Part shown: positions 8,670 through 18,413 of the stretch, one piece after another
How the letters are laid out: each line of letters starts with the position of its first letter
Position numbering within the stretch: the stretch's first letter is position 1
Source: Roseivivax sp. GX 12232
GTDB taxonomy: Bacteria > Pseudomonadota > Alphaproteobacteria > Rhodobacterales > Rhodobacteraceae
DNA length: 64,000 nucleotides
Assembly: GCF_021272185.1 (NCBI RefSeq)
Contig: NZ_JAJSEC010000010.1
Coordinates: 92,870 to 156,869, forward strand
Direction of reading: 5' to 3'
The notes under the pieces: model-generated
The model's input: the letters and a program-made list of their open reading frames with translations, nothing else
What the model was told of the DNA's origin: nothing
The model's database searches: none
Translations under genes and position numbers: made by a program

Positions 8670-8715
8670 CCGCACACACCACACAGAAGCGCAGGGGGCC
8701 GCAGCCCCCCCGCCG

Positions 8716-10665
<1,950 letters not shown>

Positions 10666-10743
10666 CTGTGGTCTCCTCCTCGTCTTGCTGCACCCGGGCG
10701 GCGGGTCGGACCCCGGCCCTGCGGCCCCCGGGTGCGTGATAGG

Positions 10744-10774
10744 AAAAAGGCCGGGGGCCAGCAGCCCCGACCTT
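10744..10774 (-). terminator. Probable terminator of the ABC transporter operon
   Basis: On the minus strand, GGTCGGGG (reverse complement of 65-72 in this block) pairs with CCCCGGCC after a short loop, with one U-G pair, and is followed by five U (10744-10748). It lies between the livF-like stop and acs. Confidence 0.6.
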
Positions 10775-10805
10775 CGTTCACGCTGTGCCGCGACCCGAGT
10801 GGGGC

Positions 10806-11561
10806 TCAGATCGCGAGATATTCGTGCCGGAGCTCCTCGTTCTCGAGCACCTCCGCGGCGGTACCGTCGTAGACGACGGAGCCGGTGTCGAGGATGATTG
10901 CGCGATCCGCAAGCTGCAGAGCGCGCACGGCGTTCTGTTCCACCAGGATCGTCGTCATGCCCTGGTCCTTGACGTGGCGCAGGGTCTTCTCGATCTCGTC
11001 GACGATCACCGGGGCGAGGCCCTCGTAGGGCTCGTCGAGCAGAAGCACCTTGATGTCGCGCGCCAAGGCCCGCGCGATCGAGAGCATCTGCTGTTCCCCG
11101 CCCGAGAGGGTCACGCCCTCCTGGCGGCGGCGCTCGCCGAGGCGGGGGAAGAGCTCGTAGAGCCGGTCGAGCGACCAGCCGATCGGCGGCTGGATCTGCG
11201 CCAGCTGCAGGTTCTCCTCAACGGTGAGGCCGGGGATGATGCGGCGGTCCTCGGGGACAAGGCCCAGACCGCACTGGCTGGCCTCATGGGCGCGCATCTT
11301 GTGCAGCGGCTGGTGGTCGAGCCAGATCTCGCCGCGGTGCACCTGCGGGTTGTCGAGCCGCGCGATCGAGCGCAGCGTGGTGGTCTTGCCGGCGCCGTTG
11401 CGGCCCAGGAGGGCCAGGATCTCGCCTTCGTGCACGTTGAAGGAAATCCCCTGCACGATGTAGCTCTCGCCGTAATAGGCATGCATGTCCCAGACCGAGA
11501 GGAAGGCGGGAGAGGTTTCGGCCCGGTTGGCGTTGCGGGAAAAATCGGGACGCTCGTTCAT
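10806..11561 (-). CDS. Branched-chain-type ABC transporter ATP-binding protein (LivF-like)
   Basis: This 251-residue ATPase has Walker [10 protein letters not shown], signature LSGGEQQ, Walker B VLLLDEP and the LVEQN H-loop-side segment typical of LivF/UrtE-type subunits. It has about 20 extra N-terminal residues before the standard start of the domain. It energises uptake by the LivH/LivM-like permeases encoded upstream. It is the last gene of the five-gene operon. The substrate is not readable from the ATPase; context (acs, ScfR) points to a short-chain carboxylate rather than an amino acid, which is inference. Confidence 0.88.
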   Translation of the reverse strand: MNERPDFSRNANRAETSPAFLSVWDMHAYYGESYIVQGISFNVHEGEILALLGRNGAGKTTTLRSIARLDNPQVHRGEIWLDHQPLHKMRAHEASQCGLGLVPEDRRIIPGLTVEENLQLAQIQPPIGWSLDRLYELFPRLGERRRQEGVTLSGGEQQMLSIARALARDIKVLLLDEPYEGLAPVIVDEIEKTLRHVKDQGMTTILVEQNAVRALQLADRAIILDTGSVVYDGTAAEVLENEELRHEYLAI

Positions 11562-11617
11562 CGCTGTATCCTTTGCTCAATGCGCCGGCGCTGAGGTCTG
11601 CGCGGGGCGCGGGCCCA

Positions 11618-12373
11618 TCAGGCCGCTTCGCCCAGGTAGGCTTCCTTCACCTTCGGATGGCCCTTGATCCGCTCGGGCGTGTCCTCGACCAGGGGCGTGC
11701 CCTGGGCCAGCACGGTGATCCGGTCGGCCAGAGAGAAGACCACATGCATGTCGTGCTCGATGATGCACATGGTGATGTCCCGCTTCTCCTTGATCTCCTT
11801 CAGCAGGGCGATGGTGTTGTTGGTGTCGGCCCGCGCCATGCCCGCCGTCGGCTCGTCCAGCAGCAGGAGCTTCGGCCGCTGGATCAGGCACATGGCCATC
11901 TCCAGCCGGCGCTTGTCGCCGCGCGACATGGAGGCCGCATGCATGTGCCGCTTGTCGAGCATCTTGACCTCGTCGAGCATCTGCTCGGCCTCGGCCAGAA
12001 GCTCGCCCTCGTCCTGGACGTTCTCGATCGCGCGCAGCTTGAAGGCGCCGTCGCGCTTGGCCAGGACCGGGATCATCATGTTCTCGAGGACCGAGAGGTC
12101 GCCGAAGATCTCGGGCGTCTGGAACACCCGGCTGATGCCCATCTGGTTGATCTCATAGGGCTTGCGGCCGAGGACCGACTGGCCCGCGAACATCACCGAG
12201 CCGGTGTCGGGGATGAGCTTGCCGACGAGGCAGTTGAGCAGTGTCGACTTGCCCGCGCCGTTCGGCCCGATGATCGCATGCACCGTGTTCTCGGCCACCG
12301 AGAGGTTCACGTCACCCAGCGCCTGGAGCCCGCCGAAGCGCTTGTTCACATCCTTGACTTCGAGGATACCCAT
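11618..12373 (-). CDS. Branched-chain-type ABC transporter ATP-binding protein (LivG-like)
   Basis: This 251-residue ATPase begins MGILEVKDVNKRFGGLQAL and has Walker A GPNGAGKST and Walker B LLLLDEPTAGM. The signature motif is atypical: it reads MSRGDKRRLE where LSGGQ or LSYGQ is expected, losing the second glycine-glutamine of the motif. The H-loop IIEHDMHVV is normal. It presumably forms an asymmetric ATPase pair with the LivF-like protein. It is 12 nt downstream of the livM-like gene. Confidence 0.88.
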   Translation of the reverse strand: MGILEVKDVNKRFGGLQALGDVNLSVAENTVHAIIGPNGAGKSTLLNCLVGKLIPDTGSVMFAGQSVLGRKPYEINQMGISRVFQTPEIFGDLSVLENMMIPVLAKRDGAFKLRAIENVQDEGELLAEAEQMLDEVKMLDKRHMHAASMSRGDKRRLEMAMCLIQRPKLLLLDEPTAGMARADTNNTIALLKEIKEKRDITMCIIEHDMHVVFSLADRITVLAQGTPLVEDTPERIKGHPKVKEAYLGEAA

Positions 12374-12385
12374 GGATCGCGCTCC

Positions 12386-13588
12386 TTATTCCGCGGGGGT
12401 TTCTTGCTTGGCGCTCTCGTCCCCGGCGCCGGACTTCTTGCCGCGCCGGAAGATCGAGGCGATCCGCTGGCCGCCCTCGACGAGGCCGCCGGGCAGGAAG
12501 ATCACCACCGCCATGAACATCAGGCCCAGCGTCAGGTGCCAGCCCTTGCCCACGAAGGGGTAGAAGATGGTCACGAGGAAATCCTCCATCCCGTCGGGCA
12601 GGAAGGCGAACCATTCGTGCAGGACGGTCGAATTGATCTTCGAGACGATGTTTTCCATGTACTTGATGAAGCCCGCGCCGAGCACCGGGCCGATCAGCGT
12701 GCCGGCGCCGCCGAGGATGGTCATCAGCACCACCTCGCCCGAGGCGGTCCAGAACATCCGCTCGGGGCCGACCTGGGTGTCCATGGCGACCATCAGGCCA
12801 CCGGCGAGCCCTGCATACATGCCCGAGATCACGAAGGCCGCCAGGGTGTAGGGGCGCGAGTTGAGGCCGGTGTAGTTCATCCGCTGCTGGTTCGACTTCA
12901 CCGCCCGCAGCATCATGCCGAAAGGCGAGCGGAAGATGCGGATCGCCAGGTAGAAGGCCACCAGCATCACCAGCGCGCAGACGTAGTAGCCGACGTTCAT
13001 GGTGAACTCCCAGCCGCCGGCGCGCAGGATCGCGCTATCGCCCATCTCGAGCCCGAAGAGGTTGGCCCGGCCGATCTCGCCCTCGGCGAGGTTGGACAGG
13101 AGCGGGTCGTCGCCCGGCTTGATCTGCAGCCCGGTCTCGCCGCCGGTGATCGGGGTCAGCACCGAATAGGCCAGCGCGTAGGACATCTGCGCGAAGGCCA
13201 GCGTCAGGATCGAGAAGTAGATGCCCGAGCGGCGCAGCGAGATGTAGCCCACCACCACCGAGAAGAGCGCAGCGAAGATGATCGCCATGATGATGCCCGG
13301 GATGATGTTCAGCGACACCAGCTTCATCATCCAGATCGCCGCGTAGGAGCCGACGCCCAGGAAGGCCGCATGGCCGAAGGACAGGTAGCCCGTGAGCCCG
13401 AAGAGGATGTTGAAGCCGATCGCGAAGATCCCGAAGATCACGAAGCGCTGCATCAGGTCGGGGTAGCCCGCGTTGAACTGCGCCATAGCGCTGTCGACCG
13501 GAAAGGGGTTCAGCAGGAAGGGCGCCAGCAGGGCCAGCATCGCCACGAGCAGGAAGACCGACAGGTCCTTACCTTTGATACCGAGCAT
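12386..13588 (-). CDS. Branched-chain-type ABC transporter permease (LivM-like)
   Basis: A 400-residue inner-membrane permease with about ten hydrophobic segments and the family motifs [23 protein letters not shown] and [15 protein letters not shown]. It has an extended periplasmic-side insertion around residues 145-190 ([25 protein letters not shown]) and a Lys/Arg-rich cytoplasmic tail. It begins 4 nt after the stop codon of the livH-like gene. Confidence 0.88.
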   Translation of the reverse strand: MLGIKGKDLSVFLLVAMLALLAPFLLNPFPVDSAMAQFNAGYPDLMQRFVIFGIFAIGFNILFGLTGYLSFGHAAFLGVGSYAAIWMMKLVSLNIIPGIIMAIIFAALFSVVVGYISLRRSGIYFSILTLAFAQMSYALAYSVLTPITGGETGLQIKPGDDPLLSNLAEGEIGRANLFGLEMGDSAILRAGGWEFTMNVGYYVCALVMLVAFYLAIRIFRSPFGMMLRAVKSNQQRMNYTGLNSRPYTLAAFVISGMYAGLAGGLMVAMDTQVGPERMFWTASGEVVLMTILGGAGTLIGPVLGAGFIKYMENIVSKINSTVLHEWFAFLPDGMEDFLVTIFYPFVGKGWHLTLGLMFMAVVIFLPGGLVEGGQRIASIFRRGKKSGAGDESAKQETPAE

Positions 13589-13592
13589 GGAC

Positions 13593-14624
13593 TTACTCCT
13601 CCATCACGCCCTTGCGGCCCATGAGGCCACGCGGACGGGTCAGCAGAATGATGATCGCGACGAGGTAGATGACGATCTGGTTGATGCCGGGCAGCAGGTC
13701 GACCACGGCGGGCATGGAGGCGAAGCTCTCGAGGATGCCCAGCAGGAACCCCGCGAAGACCGCCCCGGGCAGCGAGCCCATGCCGCCGACCACCACCACG
13801 ACGAAGCTCAGGACCAGGAAGTCCATGCCCATGTGGTAGTTCGGCGCGACAATGGGCGCATACATCACCCCCGCGAGCCCCGCCACGCAGGCGGCCATGG
13901 CGAACATCAGCGTGAAGCGCTTGTCGATGTCGATGCCCAGCAGGCCGACGGTCTCGCGGTCGGCCATGCCGGCGCGGACCACCATGCCGAAGGTGGTGAA
14001 CTGCAGGAAGGCGAAGACCGCGCCGATGACCACGGCGGCGAAGAAGAAATACACCAGCCGCCAGTAGGGATACATGATGGTCAGCGGGTCGTAGCCCAGC
14101 CAGACGCCGAAATCGAAGCTGCCGGTGAAGGCCTCGGGGGCGGGGGTCTGGATCGGGTTGGCGCCGAAGAAGGCCTTGATGATCTCCTGCAGGACGATGG
14201 CGAGGCCGAAGGTCACCAGGATCTGGTCGGCATGCGGGCGCTTGTAGAAATGTTTGATCAGGCCGCGCTCCATGGCGAAACCGACGCCGATCATGACCGG
14301 GATCGAGAAGAGGATCGCCAGCGGCACCGCCCAGTCGATGATCGAGGCGCCGAGCTCGGGGCCGAAGATGTCGTGCATATAGGGCACGTCGACGGTCATC
14401 GGATTGCCGAGGAAGTCGGTCCGCGTCTCGTCCACGATCTCGTGGCTCAGGCTGATCAGCCGCGAGAAGATCACCGCGCAGAAGGCGCCCAGCATGAAAA
14501 GCGCCCCATGGGCGAAATTCACCACGCCGAGCGTGCCGAAGATCAGGGTCAGCCCGAGCGCGATCAGCGCATAGGCCGATCCCTTGTCGAGCCCGTTGAG
14601 GACTTGGACGATGAACTGATCCAT
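13593..14624 (-). CDS. Branched-chain-type ABC transporter permease (LivH-like)
   Basis: A 343-residue permease starting [40 protein letters not shown], the standard LivH N-terminus; the longer frame upstream is arginine-rich and lacks family character. It has an extra hydrophilic loop near residues 60-90 ([23 protein letters not shown]) compared with LivH of E. coli. About 130 bp containing a strong hairpin separates it from the substrate-binding protein gene. Confidence 0.88.
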   Translation of the reverse strand: MDQFIVQVLNGLDKGSAYALIALGLTLIFGTLGVVNFAHGALFMLGAFCAVIFSRLISLSHEIVDETRTDFLGNPMTVDVPYMHDIFGPELGASIIDWAVPLAILFSIPVMIGVGFAMERGLIKHFYKRPHADQILVTFGLAIVLQEIIKAFFGANPIQTPAPEAFTGSFDFGVWLGYDPLTIMYPYWRLVYFFFAAVVIGAVFAFLQFTTFGMVVRAGMADRETVGLLGIDIDKRFTLMFAMAACVAGLAGVMYAPIVAPNYHMGMDFLVLSFVVVVVGGMGSLPGAVFAGFLLGILESFASMPAVVDLLPGINQIVIYLVAIIILLTRPRGLMGRKGVMEE

Positions 14625-14689
14625 GGCTGGAAGGCCCCCCGTATGGATTCTCTGAGGTCGGAAGCGACCGCGCCCCTGCGGTCGGATGG

Positions 14690-14714
14690 CCGGGGGCGGC
14701 CGCACCGCCCCCGG
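14690..14714 (-). promoter_or_regulatory. Intercistronic hairpin between substrate-binding protein and permease genes
   Basis: A perfect 10-bp inverted repeat (CCGGGGGCGG at 14690-14699, CCGCCCCCGG at 14705-14714) with a 5-nt loop and no U-run. Such hairpins after a binding-protein gene often protect its mRNA or attenuate read-through, giving more binding protein than membrane subunits. That role is inferred here. Confidence 0.5.
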
Positions 14715-14752
14715 GCTCTGGGTCTCACGCGCTGGGCGTCAGGACCCGGCGA

Positions 14753-16117
14753 TCACGCGCCGTTGTTGCAGGACCCGAGGGCACCGCCCGAGAACTGCGG
14801 GTGGTCGGGCGCATAGGTGACCTGCTCGGTCGGGGTGACCTCGACGATCTCCACCAGGTCGAACTCGTTCTCCGGGTTCTCCTTGCCGCGCACCACGACG
14901 ACGTCCTTGAAGCACTGGTGGTCCTCGGCGCGGTAGAGCGTCGGGCCGTTGCCCAGGCCGTCGAACTCGAAGCCTTCCAGCGCCTCGACCACGGCGCAGG
15001 GCTCGAACGAGCCCGCGCGGGTGACCGCATCGGCGTAAAGCAGCGTCTGCACGTAGCAGGTATGCGCCGCCTGGGAGGGCGGGAAGCCGTACTTCTCGCC
15101 GAAGGACTTCACGAAGGCATTGGTGCCCTTGTAGCGCTCGCCCAGCTGGTTCTCGAGTTTCCAGTCCCAGTTCTGCGAGCCGAGGATGCCGGCGATATTC
15201 TGGCCGGCGCCGCGGGCCATGAGCTCGGAGTAGAGCGGCACCACGATCTCGAACTGCTTGCCGTTGGCCTGGGCCTCGCGCAGGCCGAACTGCACGGCGT
15301 TGGTGAGCGAGTTCACCATGTTGCCGCCGTAGTGGTTCAGCACGAGGATATCCGCGCCCGAGTTCAGGACCGGCGCGATATAGGACGAGAAGTCGGTCTG
15401 GGTCAGCGGGGTCTTGACCGAGTTCACGGTCTCCCAGCCCAGGGCCTCGGTCGAGGAGGCCATGGCCTCTTCGGTGGTGTAGCCCCAGTTGTAATCCGCG
15501 GTCAGGTGGTAAGCCTTGCGGTCCGCGCCGTACTGGTCGACGAGGATCGGCGCCAGCGCGGCCCCGGACATGTAGGAGTTGAAGAAGTGCCGGAAGCCGT
15601 TGGCCTTGCGGTCCTTGCCGGTGGTGTCGTTGGAGTGGGTCAGGCCGGCCATGAAGATCACGCCCGCCTCCTGGCAGAGCGCCTGCACGGCCACCGCGAC
15701 GCCCGAGGAGGAGCCGCCGGTGATCATCACCGCGCCGTCCTTCTCGATCATCGAGCGGGCCGAGGCGCGGGCGGCGTCGGACTTGGTCTGGGTGTCGCCG
15801 GTGACGTATTCGACCTTCTTGCCGAGGATGCCGGTGCCCTCGAGCGCCTGGCTCGAGAAGGTCTGCAGCATCCCGCCGTCGCCTTCGCCGTTCAGGTGCT
15901 CGACCGCGAGCTGATAGGCGCGCAGCTCGTCGGCGCCCTCGTCGGCATAGGGGCCGGACTGCGGCACGTTGAAGCCGAGGGTGACCGTGTCGCCGGTGGG
16001 CGCATTGGTGAAGCCCGAATGCGCGGCGGCGCGAAGATAGGTCGGCAGGGTCAGGCCGGCCGCTGCACCGGCGCCGGTTCTCAGCACGCCGCGGCGTGTC
16101 ACGTTATACTTGGACAT
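14753..16117 (-). CDS. ABC transporter substrate-binding protein, Tat-type signal
   Basis: This 454-residue periplasmic binding protein (Peripla_BP_6 type) starts MSKYNVTRRGVLRTGAGAAAGLTLPTYLRAAA. The twin arginine followed by a weakly hydrophobic stretch indicates Tat export. The mature domain starts TVTLGFNVPQSGPYADEG and includes VMITGGSSSGVAVAVQALCQEAGVIFMAG. The ATG at 16117 is chosen over the in-frame ATG at 16123 because GGGAGG is then 6 nt away instead of adjacent. It is the first gene of the operon. The ligand is unknown; the neighbourhood suggests a short-chain acid. Confidence 0.85.
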   Translation of the reverse strand: MSKYNVTRRGVLRTGAGAAAGLTLPTYLRAAAHSGFTNAPTGDTVTLGFNVPQSGPYADEGADELRAYQLAVEHLNGEGDGGMLQTFSSQALEGTGILGKKVEYVTGDTQTKSDAARASARSMIEKDGAVMITGGSSSGVAVAVQALCQEAGVIFMAGLTHSNDTTGKDRKANGFRHFFNSYMSGAALAPILVDQYGADRKAYHLTADYNWGYTTEEAMASSTEALGWETVNSVKTPLTQTDFSSYIAPVLNSGADILVLNHYGGNMVNSLTNAVQFGLREAQANGKQFEIVVPLYSELMARGAGQNIAGILGSQNWDWKLENQLGERYKGTNAFVKSFGEKYGFPPSQAAHTCYVQTLLYADAVTRAGSFEPCAVVEALEGFEFDGLGNGPTLYRAEDHQCFKDVVVVRGKENPENEFDLVEIVEVTPTEQVTYAPDHPQFSGGALGSCNNGA

Positions 16118-16338
16118 AAACATCCTCCCTTGATGGATTTTGCGGGAGGGCCTCCTCAAGCCCGCCGCAAAGGCACGGATCACGTGCAAAGCGATTATGC
16201 GGGCATGTTCGAAAACCGATCAACAACTGCCTTGTCGCAAACAGTTTTTTTGTGAAAGACCTAACAGAATACTATTGTAAACTGTAAATTGCTTTATGTT
16301 GCGGCGCAGAAAGGCCTTGCACGCAAGGGGGTTATCAC
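16118..16338. promoter_or_regulatory. Divergent promoter region with repeated GCAAA/TGTAAA words
   Basis: This AT-rich intergenic region separates the ABC operon from the scfR-like gene and must hold both promoters. It contains CGCAAAGG (about 16166), TGCAAAGC (about 16185), CGCAAACA (about 16236) and a close direct repeat TGTAAA-C-TGTAAA (16276-16288). From memory, ScfR regulators such as PccR bind paired TTTGCAAA-like sites; these words are only partial matches, so operator assignment is tentative. Confidence 0.4.
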
Positions 16339-17667
16339 ATGGCGCGGGACACGTTGACCGGGAGCCGGATCCGCGAGCGGCGGATCATCGCGGGGCTCAA
16401 GCAGGCCGAGCTGGCGCGGGCCGCCGACATCTCGGCGAGCTACCTCAACCTGATCGAGCACAACCGCCGCAGAATCGGCGGCAAGCTCCTGGTCGAGATC
16501 GCGCGGCTTCTCGACGTGGAGCCCGCGCTTCTGACCGAAGGCGCAGGCGCGACGCTGGTGCAGAGCCTGCGCGAGGCGGCCTCCTCCGGGGAGGCGGGCG
16601 CGGGCGAGGCCGAGCTCGACCGGGTCGACGAGTTCGCCGGGCGCTTCCCCGGCTGGGCCGGGCTCCTGGCCGCCAAGGAGCGCCGGGTGGGCACGCTCGA
16701 ACGCGCGGTCGAGACGCTCTCGGACCGGCTGACCCATGACCCCCAGCTCGCCGCCTCGCTGCACGAGATGCTGAGCCGGGTGACGGCGATCCGCTCGGCG
16801 GCCTCGATCCTGGCCGAGCCCGGGGAAATCTCGCCCGAATGGCAGGGCCGCTTTCACCGCAACATCTACGAGGACAGCGGGCTTCTGGCCGAGACCTCGC
16901 GGGCGCTGGTGGCCTATCTCGAGGCCGGCGACGAGCCGAAGTCGCAGCAGGCCACCGCCCCGCAGGAGGAGCTCGACGCGATCCTGGGCGGCGAGGGCTA
17001 TGCCTTCCCGAGCCTCGAGGCCGGGGAGGAGACGCCCGAGGCCCTGGCCGCGCGGCTCTCCAAGGGCGCCTCGGAGGCGGCGGCGGGGCTTTTGACGGCG
17101 CATCTGGCGCGGGCGGCGGCCGACATCGCGGCGCTGCCCGCCGAGGCGCTGGCTACCGCGCGCGACGCGCTGGGCCCCGATCCGGTGGCGCTGGCCGCAC
17201 GGCTCGGCCAGCCGATCGGGCGGGTGATGCGGCGGCTCGCAGCCATGCCCGAGGCCGAGGGCGCGCGCCCGGGGCTGGTGATCTGCGACGCCTCGGGGGT
17301 GCTGACCGCGCGCCAGCCGATCGCCGATTTCCCGCTGCCGCGCTTCGGGGCGGGCTGCCCGCTCTGGCCGCTTTACGCCGCGCTGAACCGCCCCGGCGTG
17401 CCGCTCACCGCGCGGCTCGAACAGCCGGGGCGGCCGCCCCGCACCGTGCGCGCCTTTGCCGTGGCCGAACCCGCCGAGTCGCCGCGCCTCGACCGGCCGC
17501 CGCTTTACGAGGCGGTGATGCTGGTCCTGCCCGACGGCCCCGAGGAGGACAGAGAGGCCGCCGCACCGCAGCCCGTCGGCGTGAACTGCCGGATCTGCCC
17601 GCGCCGCGATTGCCCCGGCCGCCGCGAGCCGACGATCCTCGCGGCCGAGCGCGACACAGGCTTTTGA
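16339..17667 (+). CDS. ScfR-family (short-chain acyl-CoA responsive) XRE regulator
   Basis: This 442-residue regulator starts with an XRE helix-turn-helix (RIRERRIIAGLKQAELARAADISASYLNLIEHNRRRIGG, about residues 8-46). A long middle region follows and the C-terminus carries the cysteine motif CRICPRRDCPGRR seen in the DUF2083/ScfR family. Described relatives (RamB, PccR) control acetate or propionate assimilation and respond to short-chain acyl-CoA. It is divergent from the ABC operon. The ATG at 16339 has GGGGG just upstream. Target genes here are inferred from position. Confidence 0.85.
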   Translation: MARDTLTGSRIRERRIIAGLKQAELARAADISASYLNLIEHNRRRIGGKLLVEIARLLDVEPALLTEGAGATLVQSLREAASSGEAGAGEAELDRVDEFAGRFPGWAGLLAAKERRVGTLERAVETLSDRLTHDPQLAASLHEMLSRVTAIRSAASILAEPGEISPEWQGRFHRNIYEDSGLLAETSRALVAYLEAGDEPKSQQATAPQEELDAILGGEGYAFPSLEAGEETPEALAARLSKGASEAAAGLLTAHLARAAADIAALPAEALATARDALGPDPVALAARLGQPIGRVMRRLAAMPEAEGARPGLVICDASGVLTARQPIADFPLPRFGAGCPLWPLYAALNRPGVPLTARLEQPGRPPRTVRAFAVAEPAESPRLDRPPLYEAVMLVLPDGPEEDREAAAPQPVGVNCRICPRRDCPGRREPTILAAERDTGF

Positions 17668-17757
17668 CAGCGGCGCGCGGCTTCTTCATAAAAACGTCAC
17701 GGCCCGCGGGGACGGGCCCGCCCAGAAGGTGCACAGGGGGAGGGGAGGCCGCCTTGC

Positions 17758-18129
17758 ATGTCCAAACGACTGCTGCTGATCGAGGATGAGCCCAACATCA
17801 TCGAGGCGATCAGCTTCATCCTGTCGCGGGACGGCTGGCAGGTCACATCCCATGTCTCGGGCCGCGACGCGGTCGACCGCATCCGCCGCGAGGCGCCGGA
17901 CGTGGTGATCCTCGACGTCATGCTGCCGGGCAAAAGCGGCTACGACGTCCTGCAGGAGATCCGCAACGACGACGCGCTCTCCGGCCTGCCGGTGCTGATG
18001 CTGACCGCGCGGGGCCAGGACAAGGATCGCGAGCTGGCGCTGCGCGCCGGGGCCGACCGCTTCATGACCAAGCCCTTCTCCAACACCGAGGTGCTCGAGG
18101 CGGTGCGCGCCATGGTGCCCGCGGCATGA
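17758..18129 (+). CDS. Receiver-only (CheY-like) response regulator
   Basis: A 123-residue single receiver domain with the acidic pocket EDE near residue 9-11, phosphoacceptor D53 in VVILDVMLPG, T83 and K105 in FMTKPF. There is no output domain. The ATG overlaps no upstream gene; its stop codon overlaps the start of the next gene (ATGA). It therefore probably takes phosphate from the SSS-kinase two genes downstream and acts by protein contact, or is a phosphate sink. Confidence 0.92.
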   Translation: MSKRLLLIEDEPNIIEAISFILSRDGWQVTSHVSGRDAVDRIRREAPDVVILDVMLPGKSGYDVLQEIRNDDALSGLPVLMLTARGQDKDRELALRAGADRFMTKPFSNTEVLEAVRAMVPAA

Positions 18130-18413
18130 GCCAGCCGCCCGATCCCCGGGCCCGGCCGCCGGCCTTCTTCCTCGAACGGCAGACCTATCGGCGGCGGCGG
18201 CTGCAGGACGCGGCGCGGCTTCTGCCGGTGATCGGGATCTTCGCCTGGCTGGTGCCGCTGCTCTGGCCGCGTTCGGGCGAAGAGGCGCCGCTCATGGGCA
18301 GCGCGCTGGTCTATGTCTTCACGGTCTGGATCCTGCTGATCGTGGCCGGGGCGCTCCTGTCGCGGCGGCTGACCCTGCGCGACGCCGCCGAAGCCGAGCG
18401 CGGTCTGGAATGA
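18126..18413 (+). CDS. Small two-helix membrane protein between regulator and kinase
   Basis: A 95-residue protein of no family I recognise. An Arg-rich segment (ERQTYRRRRLQDAARL) precedes two hydrophobic helices (VIGIFAWLVPLLW and ALVYVFTVWILLIVAGALL), then a charged tail LSRRLTLRDAAEAERG. It overlaps the response regulator by 4 nt and the kinase by 4 nt, so it is made in step with both. A role as an accessory membrane subunit of the transporter-like sensor is plausible. Confidence 0.8.
   Translation: MSQPPDPRARPPAFFLERQTYRRRRLQDAARLLPVIGIFAWLVPLLWPRSGEEAPLMGSALVYVFTVWILLIVAGALLSRRLTLRDAAEAERGLE

Noticed and set aside
8065..8682. Long open frames giving repetitive peptides across the heptamer arrays, on both strands
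   Set aside because: A 7-bp unit cycles through all three frames and produces long open frames without selection; there is no ribosome site or domain.
11573..13624. 683-codon plus-strand frame opposite livG/livM
   Set aside because: Antisense shadow, very rich in His, Gln, Arg and Asp.
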